A stretch of DNA of 64,000 nucleotides. It comes from Ctena decussata. Lineage: Eukaryota; Mollusca; Bivalvia; Lucinida; Lucinidae. Numbering within the stretch: the stretch's first letter is position 1; each line of letters opens with the position of its first letter. Made by a program: the position numbers and the translations under genes. Below, in pieces: positions 1-13,900 of this stretch. The stretch is taken from the NCBI GenBank assembly GCA_963989385.1, contig OZ022508.1, positions 52,367,087-52,431,086 on the forward strand. The letters run 5' to 3'. The notes beneath the pieces were generated by a model that was not told the DNA's origin, ran no database searches, and worked only from the letters and a program-made list of their open reading frames with translations.

Positions 1-29
1 GTGGCTCCTAAGCTAAGTAATGCCAGTCA

Positions 30-1322
30 AACAAGGGAGATAATTCATATACTAAATATACTAGATATACCATTCTTGGTTCTGATACATTTCCTTGACA
101 ATATACACATCTCCATAAAATTGTGTTAAAATATTCTAAACGGTTAAGGAAATTTATGCATGGGCAGGTAATTCAGTAAGCAAGCCAGAGTCATGGTTCT
201 TGCTCAGGATTCATTGCCCCATTTACACACATTCCTACAAAGTTTCATTCTAATATTTCGAAGGGTTAAGGAGATATGGAGTGAATGGAAATGCCTAAAA
301 ATAATGATCAAAGGGAGGTTACTCCAAATTAAGAAAGGGGGAGCAACCATTCTTATATGTGACACATCATCTTGTGATCATGCACATTGCTAAAAAGTTT
401 CATCATGATATTCCAAACAGTTACTGAGTTAATGTATGCACAACATAAGTATACACAAAAACAGCCTAAAAGAATAAAAGGGATGTAACTCAGAAATGAA
501 GAAGGGGAGAGCAACCATTTTTGTACGCAACACATCATTGGGACTTCATACACACTGCTATGAAGTTTCATGAAGATATCTAAAACAGTTATCTAGTTAT
601 GGCGCGCACAAGACCTGCAGGGGGAAAAAACAATCAAAGGGGCATAACTTGGAAACTAATGAAGGGGGAGCAACCATTCTTGTATGTGATACATTCCCCC
701 TACCTACTTCATACGCCTACAAAATTTCATGCAGATATCCCAAACGGCTACTGAGTTATGACCCACACAAGAATGTTTATGGACGGAGGTAAGGGAGTTT
801 ACTCAAAAATTAAGAAAGGGGGAGCAACCATTCTGATATGCGGCATATTATCTTGTGATCATACACATTGCTATAAAGTTTCATCATGATATTCCAAACA
901 ATTACTGAGTTAATGAATGCACAACATAAGTATACACAAAAATACCTGAAAAGAACTAATAAAAGGGATGTAACTCAAAAAGGAAGAAAGGGAGAGCAAC
1001 CATTGTTGTACGCGACACATTGTTGGGACTTCATACACATTGCTATGAAGTTTCATGAAGATATTCCAAACAGTTATCTAGTTCTGGCGCGCAAAAGACC
1101 TGTAGGGTAAAATACAATCAAAGGGGCATAACTTTGAAACCAAGGAAGGGGGAGCAACCATTCTTGTACGCGACACATTCCCTCTACCTAATACATATGC
1201 CTACAACATTTCATAAAGATATCCCAATCGGTTACTGAGTTATGGCCCGCACAAGAATTTTTACGGACGGACGGACAGCGCCATGACTTAATACGTCCGT
1301 TTTTTCAAAACGGGCGTATAGA
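30..1322 (+). mobile_element. Pearl-like element 1a (~160-bp tandem core, hairpin end)
   Basis: About eight imperfect ~160-bp units, each marked by 'gggagcaaccat' (near 340, 505, 665, 826, 990, 1147), followed by a short GGAC microsatellite and the end hairpin around 'acgtccgttttttcaaaacg'. The same start and end recur at 16120-16592. No coding capacity. The architecture is that of bivalve 'pearl' elements, which are thought to be non-autonomous Helitron relatives. Confidence 0.8.
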
Positions 1323-1655
1323 AAAAAAAGCAACTTCCTGTTTGCTTGGTTTTCCCAGCAACAAAGCACTACCAAAATGAGGCCTTCTCTTAAAGGACAG
1401 AATTTGCACCTACAGAGCCAGTTCTTTTCTTTGGAAGTTGACCCCTATTGAGAAAGGTGAGGGAGCTAAAAGGAAACAATTAGAGCCACTTCCCTTAAAG
1501 TGTATCCATTAGTCTTTAGGTGTCCACATGCATAAATGCCTGGGAGTCAGAGCAAACTTAAATTAGATAGATGTGCATGGTGTATTCATAGCACAATTTA
1601 ATAACAAATATAATGTCTCATTCCTAGCAAGGTCTGACCAAACACATACAAAACA
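1323..1655. other. Unassigned spacer
   Basis: No gene, RNA or recognisable repeat seen. It should be intron or downstream sequence of the LRRIQ1-like gene; no convincing minus-strand exon was found. Confidence 0.4.
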
Positions 1656-4446
1656 AGAGGGCCATGAGGCTCTGAATCGCTCACCTGAACAATTGGCAAG
1701 GTGGCTTTTACTTATCATGTCTGAAATTGTCAAAATATGAGTTTTGGGTCAAAAGTCAAAGAATGACCATGACCACTTGTACTCATAAATCCTCATGTAC
1801 TCATTAAGACAACCATATACAATCGAACCTCAATGGCTTGAACTCGCCGGGACCACCCAAAAAAGTTCGAGCGATCGATAGTTTGAGCCATTGAAGACCA
1901 ACTCACAAGGTCCAGCTGTAAGTACTATGCTTTTCTATCATAGCAAGGGTGACTTCCTGTGACTTCCTGTTTATTGATCGGTCATAATTTAAGCCACTCG
2001 TTGACCCTTTTGCACTTTTGGGGAGATAAAATAAAACAACACTGAAAAATATGTTTATATTCTTATTTACAATATGAAAAGATCAGCCAGGTAATAAACA
2101 CTTGATAAAGATACGACCTACAATTTAGTCTGGTCGCGAGAAAAGTTCCCACTAGCTAAGACCTGAGCCAGCCTGCTCAGCTTACAAATTTTGGCATGTT
2201 TTACTTAATTTCGGTGTGAAATTTTAATTGAAGAAAAATATTTTACCATCTTTAATTTTCATATGCCGCCTCATCAGCCCAGGGTGATTATATGGTTTAA
2301 ATACATAAGACCAAGCTATACATCAGCTTAAATTGACAACCACTCAGCATTAATCGATTGACCAGTTGATCAAAGGGCGGCTTTAATTGAGCTCGCGCCA
2401 ATCGAGTATACCTGTGGTTTCGGCAGACGCTTTGTCAATACCAAAGCGTCTTATGACAATGATCAAAAGTCTGAGTGACCGATATTGAAATGGAAATTAT
2501 TTACAAGATAATTAGTGCGAGCCATTGGGTTTTTATATAGAAAATGTACCCTAGGGACCGGGTTTGGGGTTCGAGTGTTCGAGCCATCGTAGTTCGAGCC
2601 AAAAGTGGCAGGTTAAGTTAAAATGAATGGGAGTTTTGCCGGGACTGGAAAGTCAGTTCGACCGAAGCATGGCGTTCGAGCCTTCCGAGTTCGAGCTAGT
2701 GAAGTTCGACTGTATACCATTTTTAGGCCAAAATCTTCAAAACTTTCCATGAAATCTTATGTTCTAGCATATTCCCATATTTGACCATGCCGCAAAAAAG
2801 GTCAAGGTAAACCCAAGGTCACCATTTGAACAGTCTTGGTGGTACTCTAGTACTCCATGCTATTTACCAAGTTTCAAGGCCATAGGTGTATTGGTTCTGG
2901 AGAACAAAAATATTAAAGATTTATAAAATAAGTGGCAATGGCGGCCAAGTTGCTCTTGTGACCTGGACCTTTGAGCAAATTTTCATTCAATCAACACCTG
3001 GAGGCTCTATATGAAATGTGTTCACAACTGGCCCTTTGGCTTTTGAGAAAATGGTTGAAAATGTCAAAATATGAGCGATCTGGATCAAAGGTAAAAAAAT
3101 GACCTTGACCTCTTGTACTCATAATTCTTCATGAACTCATTAAAACAACTGTATATACCAATTTCTTAGGCAAAAATCTTCAAAAATTTCCATGAAATCT
3201 TATGTTCTACCATTTTCCCATATTTGACCTTGCTGTAAAAGGTCAAGGTCAACACAAGGTCATAATTTGAACAATCATGATAGTACTCAAGTACCCAATG
3301 ATACATACAAAGTCTCAAGGCCATCTGGGCGTGGCGGCCATGTTGGTCATGTGTCCAGGACCGTTAGAAACTTCTTTCATTCCCTCAACCCCTCGAGGCT
3401 CTATATGAAATTTGGTTTCAATTGGCCCAGTGGTTTTAGAGCAGATTGTTGAAATTTTCAAAATCTGAGATTTCTGGGTCAAAGGTCAAAGAATGACCTT
3501 GACCTCTTGTACTCTCACAAATCTTCATGTACTCATTAAGACGATTGTATATACCAATTTTTAGGCAAAAATCTTCAAAACTTACCATGAACTCTCATGT
3601 TCTAGCATTTTCAGATATTTGACCTTGCCAAAAAAAAAGGTCAATGTCAACCCAGGGTCATAATTTGAACAATCTTGATAGTACTTGAGTACCCAATGCT
3701 ACATACCAAGTTTCAAGGCCACTGGTCTACTGGTTCTGGAGAAGAAGACTTTTAAAGGTTTTTACCATATATGGGCGTGGTGGACATGTTGGTCATGTGA
3801 CCTGGACCGTATGAACAAATTTTCATCCCCTCAACCCGAAAAGGGTCTATATGAAATTTGGTTATAATTGGCCTAGTTATTTTTGAGGAGATTGTTTGAT
3901 ATTGTCAAAATATGAGAGTTCTGGGTCAAAGGTCAAAGAATGACCTTGACCTCTTGTACTCACAAATCTTCATGTAGTCATTAAGATGACTGTATGTACC
4001 AATTTTTAGGCCAAAATCTTCAACAGTTTCCAAGATATCTTATGTTGCAGCATTTTGCTATATAAAAACATAAGGAAGCAAATTTGACCTTACCGTAAAA
4101 AAGGTCAAGGTCGACCCAAGGTCATAGTTTGAACAATCTTGGTAGTTCTCGTGTACCCTATGCTACATACCTAGTATCAAGGCCATCGACCCATTGTTCT
4201 GGAGAAGAAGATTTTTTTAGGTTTTTACCATATATGGGCATGGCGGCCATGTTGGTCATGTGACCAGGACTGTTTGAACAAGTTTTCGTTCCTAAGGTCC
4301 CAGGAGGCTCTATATGAAATTTGGTTACAATCGGCCCAGTGGTTTCAGAGAAGAAGTTGTTTGAAAGTGTGGACGGACGACGGACAACGGAGCCTTACCA
4401 TCCTATAAGCTCCCCCGGAGCCGCTGGCTCAGGTGAGCTAAAAAAC
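1656..4446 (+). mobile_element. Pearl-like element 2a (tandem ~400-450 bp core)
   Basis: Begins 'aacaagagggccatgagg' and ends 'ggctcaggtgagctaaaaa'. Internal units of ~400-450 bp are marked by 'aatgaccttgacctcttg' (near 3098, 3493, 3941), then a short 'gtggacggacgacgg' microsatellite. A second element (1820-2712) has inserted into the first unit. The same terminal sequence closes 8440-11651. Confidence 0.78.
1820..2712. mobile_element. Non-autonomous TA-flanked DNA transposon, 893 bp
   Basis: Imperfect ~24-bp terminal inverted repeats (left caatcgaacctcaatggc, right inverse cagtcgaacttcactagc) with TA on both sides (1818-1819 and 2713-2714). Removing it plus one TA restores the 'tatatacca' found in other units of the host element. 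TA duplication suggests Tc1/mariner/IS630-type mobility. No transposase frame. Confidence 0.75.
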
Positions 4447-4597
4447 AACAACACACACACAAAAAAAAACAAGCAAATGTGTTTGCAAAATACTATGTCC
4501 CCCAACACAATGCATTAATAAAATTCCATACTCCATTTAACAGTAGTTTTCAATTACCTTCCTAAACCATTTCAAAAATGGGTCCGATAACATCCCT

Positions 4598-4710
4598 AAA
4601 GTGTTCCTTAGTATCCCTGAGGGATAGACAAACACACAGACAAGCCCAAAGCAAAGTGTTCCTTAAGTATCCCTGAGGGATAGACAAACACACAGACAAG
4701 CCCAAAGCAA
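4598..4710 (+). repeat. Tandem duplication, ~57 bp x 2
   Basis: Two nearly identical copies of a unit containing 'tatccctgagggatagac' and 'aagcccaaagcaa'. Confidence 0.85.
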
Positions 4711-4850
4711 TAACCCTCCCTCAATCCCAAAAGTTGGCAGCAATCTCTCCCTACCCTTCCAGACCCAAAAACCTTGTGTTACACACTTGGTCAGGTAAAA
4801 AGAAGGTATCCCCTTGAAAGTTAGCTCCTCTTATACAAGATTCCCCCTAC

Positions 4851-4990
4851 CTGTATCCCCTATATATTTTCTGTATGGCAAGAGCAGATTTCTGTTGTCT
4901 GTCCAGCTGTCTGTTCTCTTCATCTTTTCTTGTTTCTTCTAATTCTTTCTTCTGTCTCTCTGTCTCAGCTGTCAGCTGTTTCATTTCCTC
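4851..4990 (-). CDS. LRRIQ1: LRRIQ1-like exon I with IQ motif (last seen)
   Basis: 140 bp, phase 0 to 2; acceptor tttgattacag, donor CAG|gtaggg. Encodes EEMKQLTAETERQKKELEET, then NRQLDRQQKSALAIQKIYRG ending YR. The last residues form a good IQ motif (IQxxYRGYR, one residue short of the full spacing at the exon end). Confidence 0.75.
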
Positions 4991-7900
4991 CTGTAATCAA
5001 AGTTAACATACCATAACTACCCAAACTATTGGCACTTCTGACCATTTACTGCACTTTTTTAGTTATAAAACCAAATTTTTCTCCCCACAACACTCCTAAA
5101 ATAAAACACTCCCAAAAATCTAGTTCCATCTTATAAGATGGAACTAGATTTTTGGGAGTGTAAACCCATCTTGCAGCAGAGTTACGCAAGACTGATTTAG
5201 ATATATGGGGTCATTCTGGAACATGGGAAAACATGTCTTATAGCTGAATTCTTATGGTAGTGTAGCTATCCTAAAATTAGAACAACTTGTTTTTCTACAG
5301 GGCAAAGTTGTTCTGATGTTGCTTTACATCCATGGTAAACAGCTATGGTTATGTCAGGATGGTCAGTTACCCTAACCACTCTATTCCTGGGCAGGCTTAG
5401 ACCTCCTAAGTGGTTAACTAGTACTAAGTGCACATACTTTTGCCAGTAACTGACAACTGCCCTTCTTGAATCAGGGGAAGGAAAAATAAAAGTATTTGGT
5501 CAGACCAGGTATGAAACCCAGGACCTCTGGTTCTTGAGTCAGATGCGCTACTGACTGCACTATGCAGTGCTGCCAGAGGGCAAAGTGCAAAAAACTGTAC
5601 CCTGATCAGACTGGTCCTCTTTAAGAGCGATCTAAACTGTGTCTGTATTGTTTGTCTGGCACCTCTGTCCCAATACCAAGGTTCATAACTACTGAGGCTG
5701 GTATAAGTTCTTAGGGTGAATCAATACAGGAGAAAGTGGCATTACCTGTCATAAACACGAAAGGGGATATCTAACTACCTAACTACAGTCCCCTTTTTCT
5801 CCAATTAAAGTGTTTATTAATACTACAAATAACATTTTTTTTATTGATCACAAAATTCATGAAGAACAAAACAGTTAGCATACTACATCATGTATATGCC
5901 TAGCATTTATCACATTATGTGAGACTAAAAATATTTTTTCGTTCTTGCACCATCTGATAAAAGCTGACTACCTGTTTTACTACACCTGGAAAAGAAAGGA
6001 AACCCTGTCTAGACTACAAGAAACTTAAAGACTTGGCTCTTTGTATTATATTTCTCATACCTCAAATTTCTTTATCTGTTCTCTCATCTGTCTCTCTGCT
6101 ACTTCCTGGTCTGCTTTTATCTGTCTATCAGCAGCCTGCAAAAATAAAACAAGTCTTTTATTTAAAATCAAAATCATATTTAAACACTAAAAGCACCAAC
6201 AACAAAAATAGCTGAATTTGTAAACAGCACAGGTCCATAATGTGCCACCACATCTGGCTTTACACAGTCTTTTTTTGAATTCTCAATATGATATACCTTG
6301 GACCAAACATTTTTTGGTATTTTGCAGACATAAATTTTGACGTCTACTTTCTTGGTGCTTTAAGGGTCAACTATCCTGATCCAGAATATGGGGAGTATTT
6401 GTAGACAGCTGATTAATGCTTGAGATTACTTCTGCAAATTCTTCATAAAACGCACCCTACCAAGATTGTTCCGAGGGAAAATATAATACATGTTTACAGA
6501 AAAAAATAAGCAAGATTATTCTAGAATTATTGATATCCGGTGCTCCAGATATGAGGGAGTAACAGAGATAAGTTTCCTTATGTCTTCCTAAAAACTTATG
6601 TTGTGACTCCTCATTAGAACCATCTTGGCAAGATATCTTGGTTCTAATGAGGGGTCACAACATATATTTTTGTTCAGCAATAAGAAAAAATTGTCTCAGA
6701 TTTGACATATATCTGGTAAAATTTCTAAATTATTCTAAAACTAAGACTGACTTGTCATAGCGACATGAATCTAAGCAGAGTTTGGCTTCCATTCTCTTGA
6801 GCTGTTTTGGCTTTTTGCGGGTTCTTGCTGCATCGGACATCTCTTTCCTGATGCCCTTGTCTGCTGCCTTTCTTGAGACACAGGAGTTGAGGTGGCTCGA
6901 AGGGTGATGCCTGCGCTCATGAGTTAATATGTAGGCATCTCTTACCTGATGTCTGCAGCTAATGTGTCCTGCGGAATGCAACAGTAAGTGTGGCTCAGAC
7001 AGGGATGCTCATTGCCTGCCGAGACCTGCCCATCATCTATTTTCTTTGAAACCTTTTGGGCTTAGTGACACTGAAGAAGTTAAATACAGAAACAGGCATC
7101 TGTCCCACTAAATTTGGTATGAATATGTTTACATTTATCCTTCATCTAGAACTCTGGTTACCTAGAGCTATGCTTGAACTATCATAAGCCAACTTATTCA
7201 AATTGTTACCAATATTAATATAGTCTCATGATACTGAATGATATGAAAATGATAAATGTATCTAAACTAAAATCATTATTCAGATTCAGACACTTGTCTA
7301 TAAATGAATATTGCGATCCAGTTTTGGTATTTTCTGCTCAATCCACCATATTTCATGCTAATGTAGCCAATGCATGATTAAAAATTTTGTGTCAACTGTA
7401 TACAGATATGTCAACATTTCCTTTAACAAACTCTTCAGTCTTCAAATTTGACAAATCTCTTTGTCTTACCACTGAAAATTAAATAAAACTGTTTGAAACC
7501 AATACAGATCCTGATCATACTGCTCTTTTTAGAAGCAGTCTGATCTGGTCTTCATTTCCTTCAGATTAGTCTGGTCTAGATCTACACTTCCTAAAAATCT
7601 GTCTGACCCTGACCTTCACTGCTCAGGCATTCTGTCTGATTTATTAACATAATTACTTACTTCTCTTTCTTCTCTGAGTTTCTGTTCTTCTTTCTCTATC
7701 TCTTGTTTCTTCCATTGTCTTTCTTCTGTTATACGTCTTTGTCTTACATCTTCTTCATTTCTCTTAAAAGCTTCCTCCTAAAATGTAAGTATAAAAGACA
7801 GCAGTCTATACAGTCATTATTTACTAACCTACATATGTAGCCCTAAAAGTGCAAAAAAACAACAACAAAAAACAGACAATAAAATTTAGGTCTGCAAAAT

Positions 7901-10900
7901 TTAAAAAAACAAACAAAAAAACTTTGTCTAAGCTATATCATATTGAGAATTCAAAGACTAGAGAGCAAACAGTGTAGATCCATGAGGCGGCTCATCATGA
8001 ACCACCTCATCTGAATCTACACTGTTTGCAAAGTCAACTATTTTCATAGGTGTTAAAATTTTGGACACTTCACTGCAAGCAAAGCTAGACAATGTTTTAT
8101 TTTTCACTGACGTTTGATCCAAAGATTAATTAATTTACATATCTGTCTAACACAATACAGAGAAACAGCCTGAACATCGGATGTTTTCCTTCTTAATCAC
8201 AAACCAATGCCATAAAACACTAAGTATTGAGAGGAATATACCTCAGCCTACTGTATGCTCAGATCAGACTGCTCTTTGAGAATAAGTCTGATCAGGATCT
8301 GTACAGTTTGCTTTCCAGGCAACAGCTTCTTACAGCAGCTCCTGATATGGCAAGTGGACCATTACAAAGTCCACTACAGAACTTTGACTAGAGGGAGTAT
8401 TTGGTGATAATTAGAGTTAATTTCTGTCAATCTATAGAAACCAGAGGACCAATGGTCCTGTAGCTCACCTAACACTTGGTCCTGGTATATATTTTAATGC
8501 TTTTATACATGTATATAGCACCAGGGCATGGGCAGATAACCCCCTCCCTTGGGGATTAATGTTGAGTCCCAATTCTATATACCAAGCCACAAGGTCACTG
8601 GGCCTTTGTTTCTGGACAAAGATTTCCGAAGGGTTTTTATCATATATGGGCGTGGTGGCCACCATGTTCATGTGACCATGACCATCTGAACAAACTGATT
8701 CCTTTGACCCAGTATAAAAGCTCCATATGAAATACAGTAATCATTTGTATAAACTATGATGGGCCTGAGTGCCCAATGCTACATACCCGTACCAAGTTTC
8801 AAGGTTATAGGCCTTTCGGTTCTCCAGAAAAAGACGTTTGAAGAGTTTAATACCATATATGGGCATGGTTGCTATCTTGGTCAAGTGACCAAGACCATCT
8901 GAACAAACTATGGTTCCCTTAAGGCGGTGAAGCTCCATGTGAAATATGGCTTCAATTGACCCCAGTGGCCTCTGAGAAGATGTTTGAAAATGTTGACGGG
9001 TGACAGAATCTCAATGACCTTGTACAAAAGTCAAAGAATGACCTTGACCTTTAACTACAAAATATCTTCATCTGGTCATTTTGTCAACCATATATACCAA
9101 ATATTGTATCTTACACTTAAATAGTTTCAGAAAAATCCACTGTTTAAGCATTTTCCCATATAAAAACCTACATAATGTACCAAAGTTGACAGTGTCACAA
9201 ATTAGGTCAAAGCTAAATACCAAGTTTCAAGGTCATACGCCTTTTGTTTCTGGAGAAGAAGATTTTGACGGGTGTTTACCATATACGGGCATGGCGGCCA
9301 TCTTGGTCAAGATCCGGAGAACAAACTTTTATTCCCCGATCACACTTAAGACTCCATATGAAATTTTGCTTCAATCAGACCAGTGGTTTCAGAGGAGAAG
9401 ATGTTTTGAAAATCTTGATGACGGACAGACCAACAAATTGACCTTGACCTTAAGTGAGATAATATCTTCATCTGGTCATTTAGTTGACCATATAAACCAC
9501 GTATTGTACCTTAGACTTAAATAGTTTCTGAGATATCCACTGTATAAGGGTTTTTCCATATAAAAGCCTAACCTACCAAAGTTGACCATGTCGTAAATTA
9601 GGTCAAGGTCAACGCAAGGTCATCATTTGTATAAACTACAATGGGCTTGCATGCCCGATGCTACATACCAAGTTTCAAGATCATAGGCCTTTTGGTTCTG
9701 GAGAAGAAGATTTTTGAAGGGTTTTTACCATATATGGGCATGGCTGCCATCTTGGTCATGTGACCCAGACCCCGGGTATAAACTTTAGTTTCCCTATCCC
9801 ACTGAGACACCATATGAAATTTGGCTTCAATCTCCCCAGTAGTTTCAGAGGAGAAGATGTTTGAAAATCTTGATGACGGACAGACTGACAAAATGACCTT
9901 GACCTTCAGTGACATATCTTCATCTGGTCATTTAGTTGACCATATATACCACATATTGAACCTTAGACTTAAATAGTATCTGAGAAATCCTATGTTTAAG
10001 TGTTTTCCCATATAAAAGCCTAACATACCAAAGTTGACCATGCCGTATATAGGTCAAGGTCAACGCAAGGTCATCATTTGTATAAACTATGATGGGCCCA
10101 CATGCCCAAAGCTACATACCAAGTTTCAAGGTCATAGGCCTTTTGGTTCTGGAGAAGAAAATTTTTGAAAGTTTTTTACCATATATGGGCATGGCAGCCA
10201 TCTTGGTCATGTGACCAAGATACCGCAAACAAACTTCGTTCCCTCAACCCATGGAGGCTGCATATGAAATTTGGCTTCAATAGGCCCAGTGGTTTCAGCG
10301 GAGAAGATGTTTGAAAATCTTGACAACGGATGGTCCGACGGAATGACCTTGACCTTTAGTGACATAATATCTTCATCTGGTCATTTAGTCGACCATGTAT
10401 ACCAAGTATTAAACCTTAGACTTAAATAGTTTCTGAGAAATCCTATGTTTAAGTGTTTTCCCATATAAAAGCCTAACATACCAAAGTTGACCATGCCGTA
10501 TATAGGTCAAGGTCAACGCGAGGTCATGATTTGTATAAACTATGATAGGCCCGCATGCCCGATGCTACATACCAAGTTTCAAGGTCATAGGCCTTTTGGT
10601 TCTGGAGAAGAAGATTTTTGAAGGGTTTTTACCATATATGAGCGTGGCGGACATCTTGGTCATGTGACCAAGATACCGCGAACAAACTTTCGTTCCCTCA
10701 ACCCATGGAGGCTGCATATGAAATTTGGCTTCAATCGGCCCAGTGGTTTCAGAGGAGAAGATGTTTGAAAATCTTGACGACGGATGGTCCGACGGAATGC
10801 CTAACGTACCAAAGTTGACCATGCCGTATATAGGTCAAGGTCAACGCAAGGTCATGATTTGTACAAACTATGATAGGCCCACATGCCCAAAGCTACATAC

Positions 10901-13900
10901 CAAGTTTCAAGGCCATAGGCCTTTTGGTTCTGGAGAAGAAGATTTTTGAAGGGTTTTTACCATATATGGGCGGGGCGGCCATCTTGGTCATGTGACCAAG
11001 ATACCGCGAATAAACTTTCGTTCCCTCAACCCATGGAGGCTGCATATGAAATTTGGCTTCAATTGGCCCAGTGGTTTCAGAGGAGAAGATGTTTGAAAAT
11101 CTTGACGACGGATGGTCCTACGGAATGACCTTGACCTTTAGTGACATAATATCTTCAACTGGTCATTTAGTCGACCATGTATACCAAGTATTAAACCGTA
11201 GACTTAAATAGTTTCTGAGAAATCCTATGTTTAAGTGTTTTCCCATATAAAAGCCTAATGTACCAAAGTTGACCATGCCGTAAATTACGTCAAGGTCAAC
11301 GCAAGGTCATGATTTGTACAAATTATGATGGGCCCTCATGCCCGATGCTACATACCAAGTTTCAAGGTCATAGGCCTTTTGGTTCTGGAGAAGAAGATTT
11401 TTGAAGGGTTTTTACCATATATGGGCGTGGCGGCCATCTTGGTCATGTGACCCAGATACCGTGAACAAACATTCGTTCCCCCGACCTAGGTAGGCTCCAT
11501 ATGAAATATGGCTTCAATCGGCCCAGTGGTTTCAGAGGAGAAGATGTTTGAAAATGTTGAAGGACGGACGACGAACGGACGACGGACGGACGACGGATGC
11601 CTGGCTATACTATAAGCTCACCTATGAGCCTAAAGGCTCAGGTGAGCTAAAAAGTATGTTGTGACCCCTCATCTGAACTGTTTCAATGAGGCAGTTTAGA
11701 TGAAGGGTTACAACATATGTTTAGTTCAGATGAGGGGTCAAAATATATGTTTTCGAGGAACAGTAAAAAACTATCCCACAATCATCATTAAGTATTCCTC
11801 CAATCTGGGACACTGGGAACTATCTGATGATGTAGACAAAGACTGTTGGCAGAATAGCTGACACCAGTTATTTAGAATATAGAGGCAGTCTGAGCTCTTT
11901 AACAGCAGTGTACTGTTTGCCCAGGCACCCCTCTCCAACTAGTTTGGCTCATAACATTAGGTTTTCTAATGCCGTTGCAAAAATATATTTTTTTAAGACC
12001 CAGTCTATTGGTAAAATATTTTTAATGACTGATCGAACCTTATATAGATGTTATAGTTTCTACTCACTTTCTTTATCCTTTCTGTTCTTTCTCTATACCT
12101 CTCTTCCAAACTATCAAGCTGTTCTCTTAACTTCAGCTGAATACCAGCCCTACTGTCAGTGGGAACTAGCTCCTTTGATACTGGCACTTCACTGGGATCT
12201 GTAAACATGAAATTAAGGTGTATGGATGCACCTACAAGTTTTGGCAATCAATTTTACATCAGTGACAACTTTATCAGAGAAGTATTTTTTTCACTGGTAG
12301 GTGGACCCCCTCTGCAAGGGGATCTTCTATTAGGGAAGAATTTGCTCTCCTTTAAAAGTACCCCTCTTAGAGGCCATGCCAGTTGGTAACCTGTCTGACT
12401 CAAGAGCCAGAGGTACTGGGTTCGATACCTGGTCTGGCTACTTACTTTCATTTTTCCTTCCACTGATTCCAGATCGGCAGTTTGTATGTATGTGCACTTA
12501 GTACTGGTTAACCGCTTAGGAGGTCTAAGCCTGCCCAGGAATAGAGTGGTAAGATTAACTGACCCTCCCAACAGGACCATAGCAGTCCTCTGAATGGTGA
12601 ATTCCTTCTTTCAAAAGTAGCTCCTTTAAATGGCAAATTCTTTTCTTTAAGAGTAGTTCCCTGAGGTGACAAATTCTTTTTTTTTAAGAGCAGTCCCCTT
12701 AGAGGGCAAATTCTTTTCTTTAAGAGTAGTCCCATGCAGAAGGGAGACAAAAACTTTTAGATGAGAAGGTTCTCTCTTGGAGGTGTTTGTATAGTACACT
12801 TTGAACACAAAATAAATTGACAGTCAAAAGAAGAGACAGTAACTTAACCCATTCCATTAGGGATACCACTTTAGGGGTGTCTGGACAAACAGTTTGGATC
12901 CAGATCAGACCCCTCAAACGTGGGGCCTGATCTGAGATCCAAACTGTTTGCTGCCTAGACATCATTTCTACAAGAGTTAGTTAGATCAATATTGTCAAAT
13001 ATTCTTGATCTTTTATGCAGACGACAAAAATACCCAGAATGCAATGGGTTAATATACCTCAACTACACCCTTCACCATAATAGTGTTAATCAGGGCACAA
13101 AAAGTTTGTTGCCTGGATGCCCATGAAATCTGAGAATTTGAGATGGGCATTTGAAAAAAAAAGTTTTCAAATGTTTAAGAAAGGATCCATATACCAGAGA
13201 AGTGGTAAGACTTGACTCTTTTCCAGTACAAAAGATTTCCTGAATCAATTTGGAACTAAACGAGCCTATTGCAGATTTATGCATAATAAAGTAATTTTCT
13301 CAGAACCCAGAAGTCTTTTTACTTGATGTCCACATCAATAAATTAAGCAATGAAAAGCATAAATGATAAAAGGCCATCGGCCAAGTGTCACCCGACGTTT
13401 GAAATGTGTCACAAACTTCAGCCCTTTGTTCTGTTTCAGAGTAAATGTATGGCCAAAAACAGAAAATATATATATTACAGAACCTGGTAAGCAAATGAAA
13501 ACTGAACGTAAGCAAAGACATATACCCAATTACTGGGCCTCTTTATAAAATACTTAAGTTCAGAACGGGGCATATATGTGTAAAATCAGGTTACTGAAAC
13601 TATCAGCCCTTACAAAATGACCAAAACATCAAGACTGTATACCCAGTAACAAAATAACAAGAGCCATAATCCTGCTTATATGAATCTGATGAAAAATGAA
13701 CAATGCATTTATGAAAATTCAGCCCATTAATATGAATAGTTCTGGAGTTATCCCTTTACCTTTAAGTGAATGTCTATTATCTATGAAAGGGGATTAACTC
13801 TGTCACTTATAATTTAGCACATCTTAACAATTATCAGAATAATCAATTTTCCAAATGCTAATAGCATACTAAATTTCAGCTCTCTCGGTCAAACGGTTCA

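Noticed and set aside
9081..9524. 147-residue plus-strand ORF
   Set aside because: Lies wholly within tandem units of pearl-like element 2b; similar frames recur in each unit.
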